Of a DNA stretch of 8,704 nt, positions 1 through 5,247 are shown piece after piece. The first letter of the stretch is position 1, and each line of letters begins with the position of its first letter. The position numbers and the translations under genes were made by a program. The DNA comes from Syntrophaceae bacterium (GTDB lineage: Bacteria; Desulfobacterota; Syntrophorhabdia; Syntrophorhabdales; WCHB1-27): contig PLSJ01000361.1 of the NCBI GenBank assembly GCA_003165115.1, forward strand, positions 1,929 to 10,632, given 5' to 3'. Under the pieces are notes generated by a model. The model did not search any database. It was given only the letters and a program-made list of their open reading frames with translations, and was not told where the DNA came from.

Positions 1-830
1 TTATCGGCGGCGTCCAGGATCATCCTCACCATGGGGGTGGCGAGCATGCCCGCGGAGATGTGATATTCCTGGGCTGCCTTGAAGAGCGTGGCCGGGTCGA
101 ACTTCTGAAAGAGGATGTTCGTGGCGCCCATGAAAAAGGTCCCGAAGAAGGAACAGTAGGCGGTCGCATGATACATGGGGCAGCAGGTGAAGCCGATATC
201 CCAGTGCTTGAGGTCGTGGTGGAGCGCGGTGGTGCGGGCGAGGTGGTAATGGTTCAGGTGAGTCTGGATGACGCCTTTGGGGAGCCCCGTGGTGCCGCTC
301 GTATACATGAAAAAAGCCGCGTCGTCCTCATCTATGACCCTGTCCAACGCATCGGCTGAAGCGCTTCCCACGAATTCTTCATACGCAAGCCATCCCGTGG
401 GGGCGTCCGTCTTCGGACCGATGTAGATGAAGTGTTCGAGGGAAGGTACCTGCGTCTTTATCTGGTCCGCAAACTGCCGGTACTGGTCCTGGAGGAAGAG
501 CACCCGTGCCCCTGCATCGTTGAGCACCCCGATTACTTCCGGAACGGCGAGCCTGAAGTTCAGGGGGACGAGGGTGAGACCGGAGGCGGGAACGGAGGTG
601 AAAAGCTCGGCATATTCAAAGCTGTTCTGGCTGAGCACCGAAACCCGGTCAAGAGGGGAGAGGCCGAGCCCATAGAGCGCGTTGCCTATCCGCGCCGCCC
701 TCTCTGCCAACTGGCTGAAGGTGTGGCTCTTGCCTGTTTCAAACTCCTGCATGGCAGTCTTTGTGGGGTACAAGGCTGCGTTCCTTCTCAGGAGCTGGTT
801 CATCGTCTGGAATGTGTGTCTCTCGTTCAT
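1..830 (-). CDS. AMP-forming acyl-CoA ligase (fatty-acid/carboxylate-CoA synthetase), 3' end outside window
   Basis: Adenylate-forming enzyme that activates a carboxylic acid with ATP and then transfers it to CoA in the cytoplasm. 276 residues are present from the ATG at 830 to the left edge, so only the N-terminal half of a protein that is usually about 500-560 residues is seen. The phosphate-binding signature YTSGTTGLPKG is at residues 176-186, and the motif PMYHATA follows at 218-224, as in acyl-CoA ligases. The start is supported by GGGAGA just upstream. It lies 178 bases downstream of the acyl-CoA dehydrogenase on the same strand, which fits a shared catabolic operon: activation, then alpha-beta oxidation. 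The substrate-determining C-terminal half is missing, so chain length or aromatic versus aliphatic substrate cannot be judged. Family assignment is firm; exact substrate is unknown. Confidence 0.93.
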   Translation of the reverse strand, partial: MNERHTFQTMNQLLRRNAALYPTKTAMQEFETGKSHTFSQLAERAARIGNALYGLGLSPLDRVSVLSQNSFEYAELFTSVPASGLTLVPLNFRLAVPEVIGVLNDAGARVLFLQDQYRQFADQIKTQVPSLEHFIYIGPKTDAPTGWLAYEEFVGSASADALDRVIDEDDAAFFMYTSGTTGLPKGVIQTHLNHYHLARTTALHHDLKHWDIGFTCCPMYHATAYCSFFGTFFMGATNILFQKFDPATLFKAAQEYHISAGMLATPMVRMILDAAD

Positions 831-1008
831 GGTGTATTCTCCCTGTATTTCAAGATTGCGGCCGCAACCGGCACCGGGGGCCGGTGTCGGCGCATTGCCT
901 GCGAATCTTCAGTGGAGCGATCAAAGGTGCGCTCCAGGTCAACATCGTTCCAAAAGGCTTCAAGGGAAGCCTCGTTCTTGGCGCCACCATCGAAGATTTC
1001 GACGAGTA
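831..1008. other. Intergenic spacer between acyl-CoA dehydrogenase and ligase
   Basis: 178 bases with no supported gene. It contains a 12-base palindrome TTGCGGCCGCAA (856-867) and a GC-rich inverted repeat, CCGGCACCGG (868-877) against CCGGTGTCGG (881-890) with a 3-base loop. The hairpin lacks a U-tract on either strand, so it is not a standard intrinsic terminator. It could be an mRNA-processing or stability element inside the operon. One minus-strand frame stays open across the spacer and ends in a TGA that overlaps the ligase ATG (as ATGA), but it has no plausible start codon or ribosome site. Confidence 0.5.
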
Positions 1009-2160
1009 TCAGTAGGCGTTCAACACTTTCGAGGAGATGACCATCCTCTGGATCTCGGACGTCCCTTCGTAGATTTCCGTTATTCTGGAATCCCGGTAGA
1101 ACCTCTCCATGGGGAACTCCTTGATATAGCCGTATCCTCCGAATATCTGCAACGCCTTGTGCGTGACGCGGTGGGACGTCTCCGACGCGAAAAGCTTCGC
1201 CATGGCAGTGTACTGGGAGTACTTCTGCCGGTCGCCGGTATTCAACATGGTTGCCGCCTGGTAGACGAGGAGCCTGGCCGCGCCGATCTCCGTCGCCATG
1301 TCGGCGATCATCCACTGGATTGCCTGAAATTGCGACAGCGGTTTGTTGAACTGCAGCCGCTCCTTTGCGTATCTCGCTGCTTCGTCCAGCGCGGCCTGCG
1401 CGATGCCGACAGCCTGCGCTGCGACGCCCACACGGCCGCCGTCGATCGTGTGCATGGCGACCTTGAACCCGTGGCCCTGCTCGCCGAGGATGTTCTCCGC
1501 GGGTATCTCGCAGTTGTCAAAAAGGAGCTCAGTGGTGTTGGAAGCGCAGATACCGAGCTTGTCCTCTGCCTTTCCGACGGTGAACCCCTTTGTTCCCTTT
1601 TCCACGATGAACGTGGACAATCCGTTGTGGCCGATCCCCTTCGTGGTCATCGCCACCACCACGGCAACATCGGCAACGCCGCCGTTGGTGATGAATGTTT
1701 TTGTACCGTTAAGGATCCAGCTCCCGTTCTTGCGCTCGGCCCTCGTTCTCGTGCCGGAAGCGTCGGATCCCGCCCCCGTTTCCGTAATCGCAAAACAGCC
1801 TATCCGTTCGCCTGTGGTCATCCTTGGAAGGAAGGTCTGTTTCTGCTTTTCCGTACCGAAATAGTATATAGGGGACAGGCAGAGGGAGTTGTGGCCGCAC
1901 ACGGTGGTAGCCGTGGCCGCGCAGCCCCTCGATATCTCCTCTATGGCGATGATGTAGGCGAGATAATCCATGGCCGCCCCGTTGTATTCCTCGGGATAGA
2001 CAGCGCCCATCATGCCCATTTCGCTGAGTTTCTTGATGTGTTCCCAGGGGAACTCGTGGGTGCGGTCGTATTCGGCGGCCTTCGGCTTCAGATTATTATC
2101 GGCAAATTTGCGGCACGCTTCCCTGATCATTTGGTGTTCTTTGGTCAGTGTGAAATCCAT
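1009..2160 (-). CDS. Acyl-CoA dehydrogenase (short-chain / butyryl-CoA dehydrogenase-like)
   Basis: FAD enzyme that oxidises an acyl-CoA to the 2,3-enoyl-CoA and passes electrons to electron-transfer flavoprotein. It has 383 residues, the normal length for the family. The N-terminal helical domain (about 1-120) leads into AITETGAGSD (124-133), a flavin/substrate-contact motif, then TKTFITNG (153-160) in the middle beta domain. The C-terminal helical domain carries QIFGGYGY (338-345) and YRDSRITEIYEGTSEIQR (355-372). Glu365 in IYEGTSE is at the position of the catalytic base of butyryl-CoA dehydrogenases. AAAGGAG lies about 7 bases before the ATG. It is the first gene after the 376-base regulatory region and precedes the acyl-CoA ligase. 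No ETF genes are in view. The family is certain; the substrate (butyryl, longer acyl, or an aromatic intermediate such as glutaryl- or cyclohexanoyl-CoA) is not resolved. Confidence 0.96.
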   Translation of the reverse strand: MDFTLTKEHQMIREACRKFADNNLKPKAAEYDRTHEFPWEHIKKLSEMGMMGAVYPEEYNGAAMDYLAYIIAIEEISRGCAATATTVCGHNSLCLSPIYYFGTEKQKQTFLPRMTTGERIGCFAITETGAGSDASGTRTRAERKNGSWILNGTKTFITNGGVADVAVVVAMTTKGIGHNGLSTFIVEKGTKGFTVGKAEDKLGICASNTTELLFDNCEIPAENILGEQGHGFKVAMHTIDGGRVGVAAQAVGIAQAALDEAARYAKERLQFNKPLSQFQAIQWMIADMATEIGAARLLVYQAATMLNTGDRQKYSQYTAMAKLFASETSHRVTHKALQIFGGYGYIKEFPMERFYRDSRITEIYEGTSEIQRMVISSKVLNAY

Positions 2161-2271
2161 GATGTTGCTCCTTTATTTTGGGTTTGCGGCACTCGGGAGG
2201 AATGGGAATACCCGCCTTTCCCTCGTTACCGAAAGTCCATTCATTGACGAATCCTTCGTTTTCCGTACCTC

Positions 2272-2297
2272 TTCATCGATAAGATTATACCGATGAA
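2272..2297. promoter_or_regulatory. Dyad centred on the -10 box (probable repressor operator)
   Basis: TTCATCG (2272-2278) and CGATGAA (2291-2297) form a perfect 7-base inverted repeat with a 12-base centre, and two further inner pairs also match (2280-2281 with 2288-2289). The centre of symmetry lies on the TATAAT at 2284-2289, so a dimer bound here would cover the -10 element and start site. TetR- and GntR-type regulators of fatty-acid genes use dyads of this general size; the actual regulator is not in the window. Confidence 0.4.
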
Positions 2298-2312
2298 ACA
2301 TTGTCGACACAA
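2284..2312 (-). promoter_or_regulatory. Predicted sigma-70-type promoter for the acyl-CoA dehydrogenase
   Basis: Read on the minus strand, TTGTGT (2307-2312) is followed after exactly 17 bases by a perfect TATAAT (2284-2289). The -35 matches only three of six consensus positions, as is common for regulated promoters. Transcription would start near 2277, giving a leader of roughly 115 bases before the ATG at 2160. Confidence 0.5.
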
Positions 2313-2320
2313 AGACCCAA

Positions 2321-2336
2321 AGCATAACCCGTGCCA
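2321..2336 (-). promoter_or_regulatory. Candidate sigma-54 (-24/-12) promoter for the acyl-CoA dehydrogenase
   Basis: On the minus strand the sequence reads TGGCACGGGTTATGCT. It has the invariant GG and GC with exactly 10 bases between them. TGGCACG matches the -24 consensus fully, and ATGCT matches TTGCW at four of five positions. Initiation would be expected about 12 bases past the GC, near 2310, leaving a leader of about 150 bases. Confidence 0.5.
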
Positions 2337-2394
2337 CAGGGTAAAAGGCGCTTTTCCTTGTAACGGCTTGGTGTAGGAAGGGGTATATGGCACA

Positions 2395-2494
2395 TGCGAC
2401 AGTTGATGGCCGTCACATTTCAAGTAATAGCGGCCTTATATCGTATAGACGTCCTCCCGCACAGGTTGGTCGCAGACGCCCGTCACAGTTCGAG
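2395..2494. promoter_or_regulatory. Repeated GTCRCA/TGYGAC sites, candidate activator-binding region
   Basis: Two degenerate 17-base direct repeats start 70 bases apart at 2408-2424 and 2478-2494. They share G.CCGTCACA, then TTC, then AG, with 14 of 17 positions identical. The half-site GTCACA or GTCGCA (or its complement TGCGAC) occurs four times: 2395-2400, 2412-2417, 2469-2474 and 2482-2487. The block lies roughly 75-165 bases upstream of the candidate sigma-54 promoter, where enhancer-binding activators normally bind. Confidence 0.35.
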
Positions 2495-2536
2495 GCCGTC
2501 TCTTGGCCGGAGCGTCATGACCCACAAACCGGGCTT

Positions 2537-3241
2537 CTACGTCACCGGGCGGGCAAGGCGAAGAAATCGGGCTGCGAGGGCTGGGCCTTCAGCCTGGTCT
2601 TCGTGCTTGAAGAAAACATACGCGGTATCCCACCCTTGAGCGAGGATCGACCGATGCCACGAAGCGAGGTCGGAATCGGAATAACCGGGCCGGCGCAGGC
2701 GCAGATACCCCCAGTTCGCGGAGCTGACGATGCCGGGCGCAGGCGTGTCCTCCCGGTCGCTCACGCAAAGCGCGCATCGCCGTTCCCGAAGGAGGTCGAA
2801 GACCTCCGGCGCAAACCATGACTCGTGCCGGAATTCGAAGGCTGCCGTGGCGGGCAGAAGCGGGTCGAGGAAAACCCTCAGCCGCTCGATGTTCTTGATA
2901 AAGCTCGCGGGCAGTTGGAAGAGAATCGGCCCGAGCTTCTTGCCCATGACCGCGCATATCCGGATCAGGTGGTCCGTCTCCTGCTCCGCCTGTTTCAAGC
3001 GCCTGATGTGGGTGATCACCTGTGGCGCTTTGAGGGCGAAGACAAAGGAGTCGGGGACCTGGCCGGCCCACGTCTCGAGCAGTTCACGATTCGGCATCCG
3101 GTAGAAGGTATTGTTTATCTCGACCGCATCGAAGTGGTTCGCGTAAAACGAGAGCATCTCTTTTGGCGAGATGTGTTCCGGATAGAACTTCCCCTTCCAC
3201 TCCTTATAGCCGTACCCGCTGGTGCCGACATACAGCTTCAT
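2537..3241 (-). CDS. DUF72 / YecE family protein
   Basis: 234-residue protein of the DUF72 (YecE) family, predicted to fold as a TIM-like barrel; no enzymatic activity is established for the family. The N-terminus MKLYVGTSGYGYKEWKGKFY is the family hallmark, followed by the conserved blocks FDAVEINNTFYRMP (38-51), FALKAPQVITH (68-78), GPILFQLP (104-111) and FEFRHESWF (135-143). Length and completeness are normal. There is no recognisable ribosome-binding site before the ATG. Instead a promoter's -10 box ends only 7 bases upstream, suggesting a leaderless mRNA. It lies 98 bases downstream of the superoxide reductase gene on the same strand. The family call is firm, the function unknown. Confidence 0.93.
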   Translation of the reverse strand: MKLYVGTSGYGYKEWKGKFYPEHISPKEMLSFYANHFDAVEINNTFYRMPNRELLETWAGQVPDSFVFALKAPQVITHIRRLKQAEQETDHLIRICAVMGKKLGPILFQLPASFIKNIERLRVFLDPLLPATAAFEFRHESWFAPEVFDLLRERRCALCVSDREDTPAPGIVSSANWGYLRLRRPGYSDSDLASWHRSILAQGWDTAYVFFKHEDQAEGPALAARFLRLARPVT

Positions 3242-3247
3242 GGACCG

Positions 3248-3276
3248 AGCATAACCCGCCGCGGCCAGAATTTCAA
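3248..3276 (-). promoter_or_regulatory. Predicted promoter giving a leaderless DUF72 transcript
   Basis: On the minus strand TTGAAA (3271-3276; five of six consensus) is separated by 17 bases from TATGCT (3248-3253; four of six). Only 7 bases separate the -10 box from the ATG at 3241, so the expected start site is the A of the start codon. This agrees with the absence of a Shine-Dalgarno sequence. Confidence 0.45.
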
Positions 3277-3339
3277 CCCTGATGCCTCATAGATCGTTCA
3301 CCGCGGCAGGCGAAGCACCTGTACGCGGTAAGGGCTCCG

Positions 3340-3819
3340 TTAGGCCACGGTGATATCGAAGCTGCTTTCCCAGTAGCCGTGAAGATTGCACCGCTCATGC
3401 GCGAGGAGCGTTACCTTGCCCGAAGGAGCGGCTTCTTTTGTCAGGGTCACGGTGAATGTCGCCTTTGGGCTCAGGTATCCCTTTGGCTGAAAGTCTATCC
3501 TGGCGGCGGGCTCGTTGCCTATCTCCAGGCTGATGAACTCTATGAAGTGGGCCGGCGCCATAGGGTGAATCGTTTCCCCGACGGCGACTTCAACGGTAAA
3601 AGGCTCCCCGGCTTTGACGGTTCGGGGAGCGGTGATGACCGGGGCGTGCGTCTTCTCGATGGGGGTCTTGCTCGACGGGTTCTTTACCCTGTTGATGGTT
3701 TCAAAGAGGCCCTGGTCAACCTTCACGGGGAAATACTTTTCCGCGGCACCGGCCCGGCCGGCGACTCCCGCCGCCGCGGTTCCGATGGCGATACTTTTTA
3801 AGAAGGCTCTCCTGTCCAT
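3340..3819 (-). CDS. Tat-exported class II superoxide reductase-like (desulfoferrodoxin/neelaredoxin) protein
   Basis: Probable periplasmic non-haem iron protein that reduces superoxide to hydrogen peroxide, or a relative of that enzyme. It has 159 residues. The N-terminus carries a twin-arginine signal (DRRAFLK at 2-8, then an Ala/Gly-rich stretch to about residue 26), so export of a folded metalloprotein is expected. The superoxide reductase-like domain follows from about residue 55, with the expected Fe(His)4(Cys) ligands in order: His58 (THAP), His85 (IHPM), His91 (AHFIEF), Cys144 and His147 (CNLHGYW). The N-terminal rubredoxin-like centre of class I desulfoferrodoxin is absent. The usual EKHxP motif reads EKTHAP, so a Thr directly precedes the iron-ligand His in place of Lys. 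GGAGGAG is just before the ATG. It is divergent from the barrel-protein gene; a palindrome in the promoter suggests redox or metal control. The fold is confident; activity is inferred. Confidence 0.88.
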   Translation of the reverse strand: MDRRAFLKSIAIGTAAAGVAGRAGAAEKYFPVKVDQGLFETINRVKNPSSKTPIEKTHAPVITAPRTVKAGEPFTVEVAVGETIHPMAPAHFIEFISLEIGNEPAARIDFQPKGYLSPKATFTVTLTKEAAPSGKVTLLAHERCNLHGYWESSFDITVA

Positions 3820-3884
3820 AGCTCCTCCGTGTCTGAAATGAGTGCGAAACTATTCGACCTTTGGCGGATATCCGACAGCCACAC

Positions 3885-3900
3885 TATTATTGTAATAATA
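3885..3900. promoter_or_regulatory. AT-rich 16-base palindrome, candidate redox/metal operator
   Basis: TATTATT (3885-3891) and AATAATA (3894-3900) form a perfect 7-base inverted repeat around GT. It is strikingly AT-rich for this GC-rich surrounding and overlaps the predicted -10 box and start site of the superoxide reductase gene, about 65 bases before its ATG. Fur-family regulators such as PerR bind AT-rich dyads of similar length, usually with a 1-base rather than 2-base centre, so the family assignment is tentative. Confidence 0.45.
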
Positions 3901-3923
3901 ACCATGAAATTGGCGCCTTTCCA
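3895..3923 (-). promoter_or_regulatory. Predicted promoter of the superoxide reductase-like gene
   Basis: On the minus strand TGGAAA (3918-3923; four of six) lies 17 bases from TATTAT (3895-3900; five of six). Transcription would begin near 3888, giving a leader of about 70 bases that includes the strong GGAGGAG. A nearby TACAAT (3889-3894) is an alternative -10 but lacks a matching -35. Confidence 0.4.
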
Positions 3924-3957
3924 GGTGCGGCGACCGAAAAGCATGGGGCGGCCACGC

Positions 3958-3985
3958 TTGCTTCCTGATGTCCGCGGGTTATATT
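3958..3985 (+). promoter_or_regulatory. Predicted promoter of the tandem-barrel protein gene
   Basis: TTGCTT (3958-3963; three of six) is followed after 16 bases by TATATT (3980-3985; five of six). Transcription would begin near 3992, leaving a leader of about 50 bases that ends in the strong ribosome site AAAGGAGG. It is divergent from the superoxide reductase promoter, about 60 bases away. Confidence 0.4.
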
Positions 3986-4041
3986 TCAGATATGGTTCGG
4001 AAAAGTGCGGTGGACGAGTATCGATCAAAGGAGGCTTCGGC

Positions 4042-5004
4042 TTGCGAAAATTCGTTATCTCACTCATCTTTTCCTTTTTCGTCATGACGACCCCTGCATG
4101 GGCGCAGGAGTTCTACGTGCATGGGGGTCAGACAGAGAATACCGGCAGCCACGAGGAAGCCTTCCGCTGGGGGCTCGAATACCGGCAGAGCCTCAGCGAG
4201 CACATTGCCCTCGGCCTCACCTATATTAACGAGGGGCACATCGCCGGCCATCACCGGGACGGCTATGAGCCGCAGATCTGGTTCCGGACGAACGTCATCG
4301 AGCGCAAGCTTTCCCTTGCCGCAGGGGTAGGGCCGTACCTCTATTTCGACACGGTAACCCCCAATCAAGGCGCGTCGCGCGACCAGCACGGCCTGGGGAC
4401 CGTCGTGAGCGTGGCCGCCACGTGGTACACGGAGAGCAGGTTCCTCTATGAGATCAGGGCCAACTGGATAGGGGCAGCCAATAGCTTTAACAGCGTCTCG
4501 GTCGTGGGAGGGATAGGATATCAGCTCGATGCCCCTCCCACCGAAGGGCCGCTTCAAAAGGCACCAAGGGAGACGACGAGCGCGACCGGCAACGAGATCA
4601 CGGTGTTCGCGGGCGAATCGAGGCTCAATCGTTCGGAGTCCAGCGACTCGACGACGGAAGCGCTTGAATACCGCCGCGGCATCGCCCCCCATATCGATGC
4701 GACGATAGGCCTCTTCAACGAAGGGTCGAACAACGGCGACCGCCGTGGCGTCGCGGCCCAGGCATGGGCCGTCCGCACGTACTTTGCCGACCGGCTCTCC
4801 TTCGGCATAGGCGTCGGCCCGTATCTGGCACACGACAAGAACAGGGGAGCAGACGGAAGCACCACCGTCAACGGCATTATCGGGGTCACCGCGGGCTACA
4901 GTTTCGGCGACCACTGGATGGGCCGGGTTATCTGGGACCGGGTCATCACCAACTACAACCACGATGCGGATATCTTCCTGGTGGGACTTGGATATCGTTT
5001 TTGA
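4042..5004 (+). CDS. Outer-membrane protein with two tandem beta-barrel-like repeats
   Basis: 320-residue exported protein of no family I can name. I choose the TTG at 4042: AAAGGAGG (4027-4034) sits 7 bases upstream, and this start opens directly into a signal peptide (RKF, then a hydrophobic run, ending AWA|QEF after residue 21). The frame is open back to a GTG at 3829, but the extra 71 residues look non-coding and cross the promoter. The mature protein has two similar halves, residues about 23-162 and 185-320, joined by a Pro/Thr/Ser-rich linker. Shared landmarks are EYR (46-48 / 209-211), NEG (63-65 / 226-228) and GVGPYL (95-100 / 257-262), at a nearly constant offset of 162-163. Alternating hydrophobic and polar residues and ends GGIGYQL and VGLGYRF, with a terminal Phe, match outer-membrane beta-barrel rules. 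Whether it makes two small barrels or one larger one is open. Confidence 0.82.
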   Translation: MRKFVISLIFSFFVMTTPAWAQEFYVHGGQTENTGSHEEAFRWGLEYRQSLSEHIALGLTYINEGHIAGHHRDGYEPQIWFRTNVIERKLSLAAGVGPYLYFDTVTPNQGASRDQHGLGTVVSVAATWYTESRFLYEIRANWIGAANSFNSVSVVGGIGYQLDAPPTEGPLQKAPRETTSATGNEITVFAGESRLNRSESSDSTTEALEYRRGIAPHIDATIGLFNEGSNNGDRRGVAAQAWAVRTYFADRLSFGIGVGPYLAHDKNRGADGSTTVNGIIGVTAGYSFGDHWMGRVIWDRVITNYNHDADIFLVGLGYRF

Positions 5005-5024
5005 GATCGGGCAGCCGTGTTGGA

Positions 5025-5053
5025 TTACAAAGTACAAATTATTGAATTATAAA
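5025..5053 (+). promoter_or_regulatory. Predicted promoter of the 56-aa lipoprotein
   Basis: TTACAA (5025-5030; three of six) and TATAAA (5048-5053; five of six) are spaced by 17 bases in a short AT-rich island after the barrel gene. The start site would be near 5060, directly at the ribosome site AGGAG (5061-5065). The gene could also be read through from the barrel gene, since no terminator is visible between them. Confidence 0.35.
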
Positions 5054-5073
5054 TAGTGTAAGGAGAAGCAGGA

Positions 5074-5244
5074 ATGAAGAAGGTCTTTGCCGCGCTTATG
5101 CTGGCGGCAATGCTTGCGGCGTGGGGATGCTCCACGGCGTCGAACAGGGACGAGGGGTATGGATATTCTTCTTCCCGCCCGGACAGCACCACGACCGACA
5201 AGTTTGAAAGAGAGAAAGCCACGTCGAGCGCCACCCCCTTCTAA
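5074..5244 (+). CDS. Small predicted lipoprotein (56 aa)
   Basis: 56-residue protein with a typical lipoprotein signal: MKK, then a hydrophobic Ala/Leu/Met stretch, then AAWGC with the lipidated Cys at residue 19. Trp at -2 is unusual for a lipobox. The mature part is only 38 residues, hydrophilic and Ser/Thr-rich (YGYSSSRP, TTTDKFEREK), without predicted secondary domains. AGGAG lies 8 bases before the ATG. It is 69 bases after the outer-membrane barrel gene on the same strand, so a role in the envelope is likely, but I do not recognise the family. Short length leaves some doubt; the good ribosome site plus signal peptide make it convincing. Confidence 0.72.
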   Translation: MKKVFAALMLAAMLAAWGCSTASNRDEGYGYSSSRPDSTTTDKFEREKATSSATPF

Positions 5245-5247
5245 GGC

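Larger units (their letters stand above)
2161..2536. other. Regulatory region upstream of the acyl-CoA dehydrogenase
   Basis: 376 bases without a convincing coding sequence. A 60-codon minus-strand frame inside it (2241-2423) is Cys/His/Tyr-rich, resembles no family I know, and runs over the promoter motifs, so I do not call it. The region holds a sigma-54-like promoter, a sigma-70-like promoter with an overlapping dyad, and repeated GTCRCA/TGYGAC sites further upstream; each is listed separately. No terminator with a U-tract was seen after the DUF72 gene that precedes it on the same strand, so read-through from there is possible. Confidence 0.6.

Noticed and set aside
856..867. Palindrome TTGCGGCCGCAA as a regulatory site
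   Set aside because: A 12-base GC palindrome is not rare in this base composition, and it is not positioned on any promoter I can identify.
868..890. Intrinsic terminator between dehydrogenase and ligase
   Set aside because: The stem is good but there is no U-tract on either strand, and the next gene in the same direction follows closely.
827..1315. Minus-strand frame of 162 codons running from inside the dehydrogenase gene through the spacer
   Set aside because: Most of it lies out of frame within the dehydrogenase, and it has no start or ribosome site in the spacer. Only its overlap with the ligase ATG is noted as a finding.
682..2247. Plus-strand frame of 521 codons opposite the acyl-CoA dehydrogenase
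   Set aside because: It is antisense to a gene with full family motifs. Its translation is Arg/His/Gly-rich with no recognisable domain, which is typical of a GC-rich shadow frame.
2241..2423. Minus-strand 60-codon frame in the regulatory region
   Set aside because: It overlaps both promoter candidates and the dyad, has no ribosome site, and its Cys/His/Tyr-rich product resembles nothing known to me.
3829..4041. N-terminal 71-codon extension of the barrel gene
   Set aside because: It precedes a clear signal peptide and strong ribosome site, crosses the promoter region, and shows no coding character.
4060..5037. Minus-strand frame of 325 codons opposite the barrel gene
   Set aside because: Shadow frame: the plus strand has the signal peptide, repeats and C-terminal Phe; the antisense product is Val/Arg/Asp-rich with no motif.
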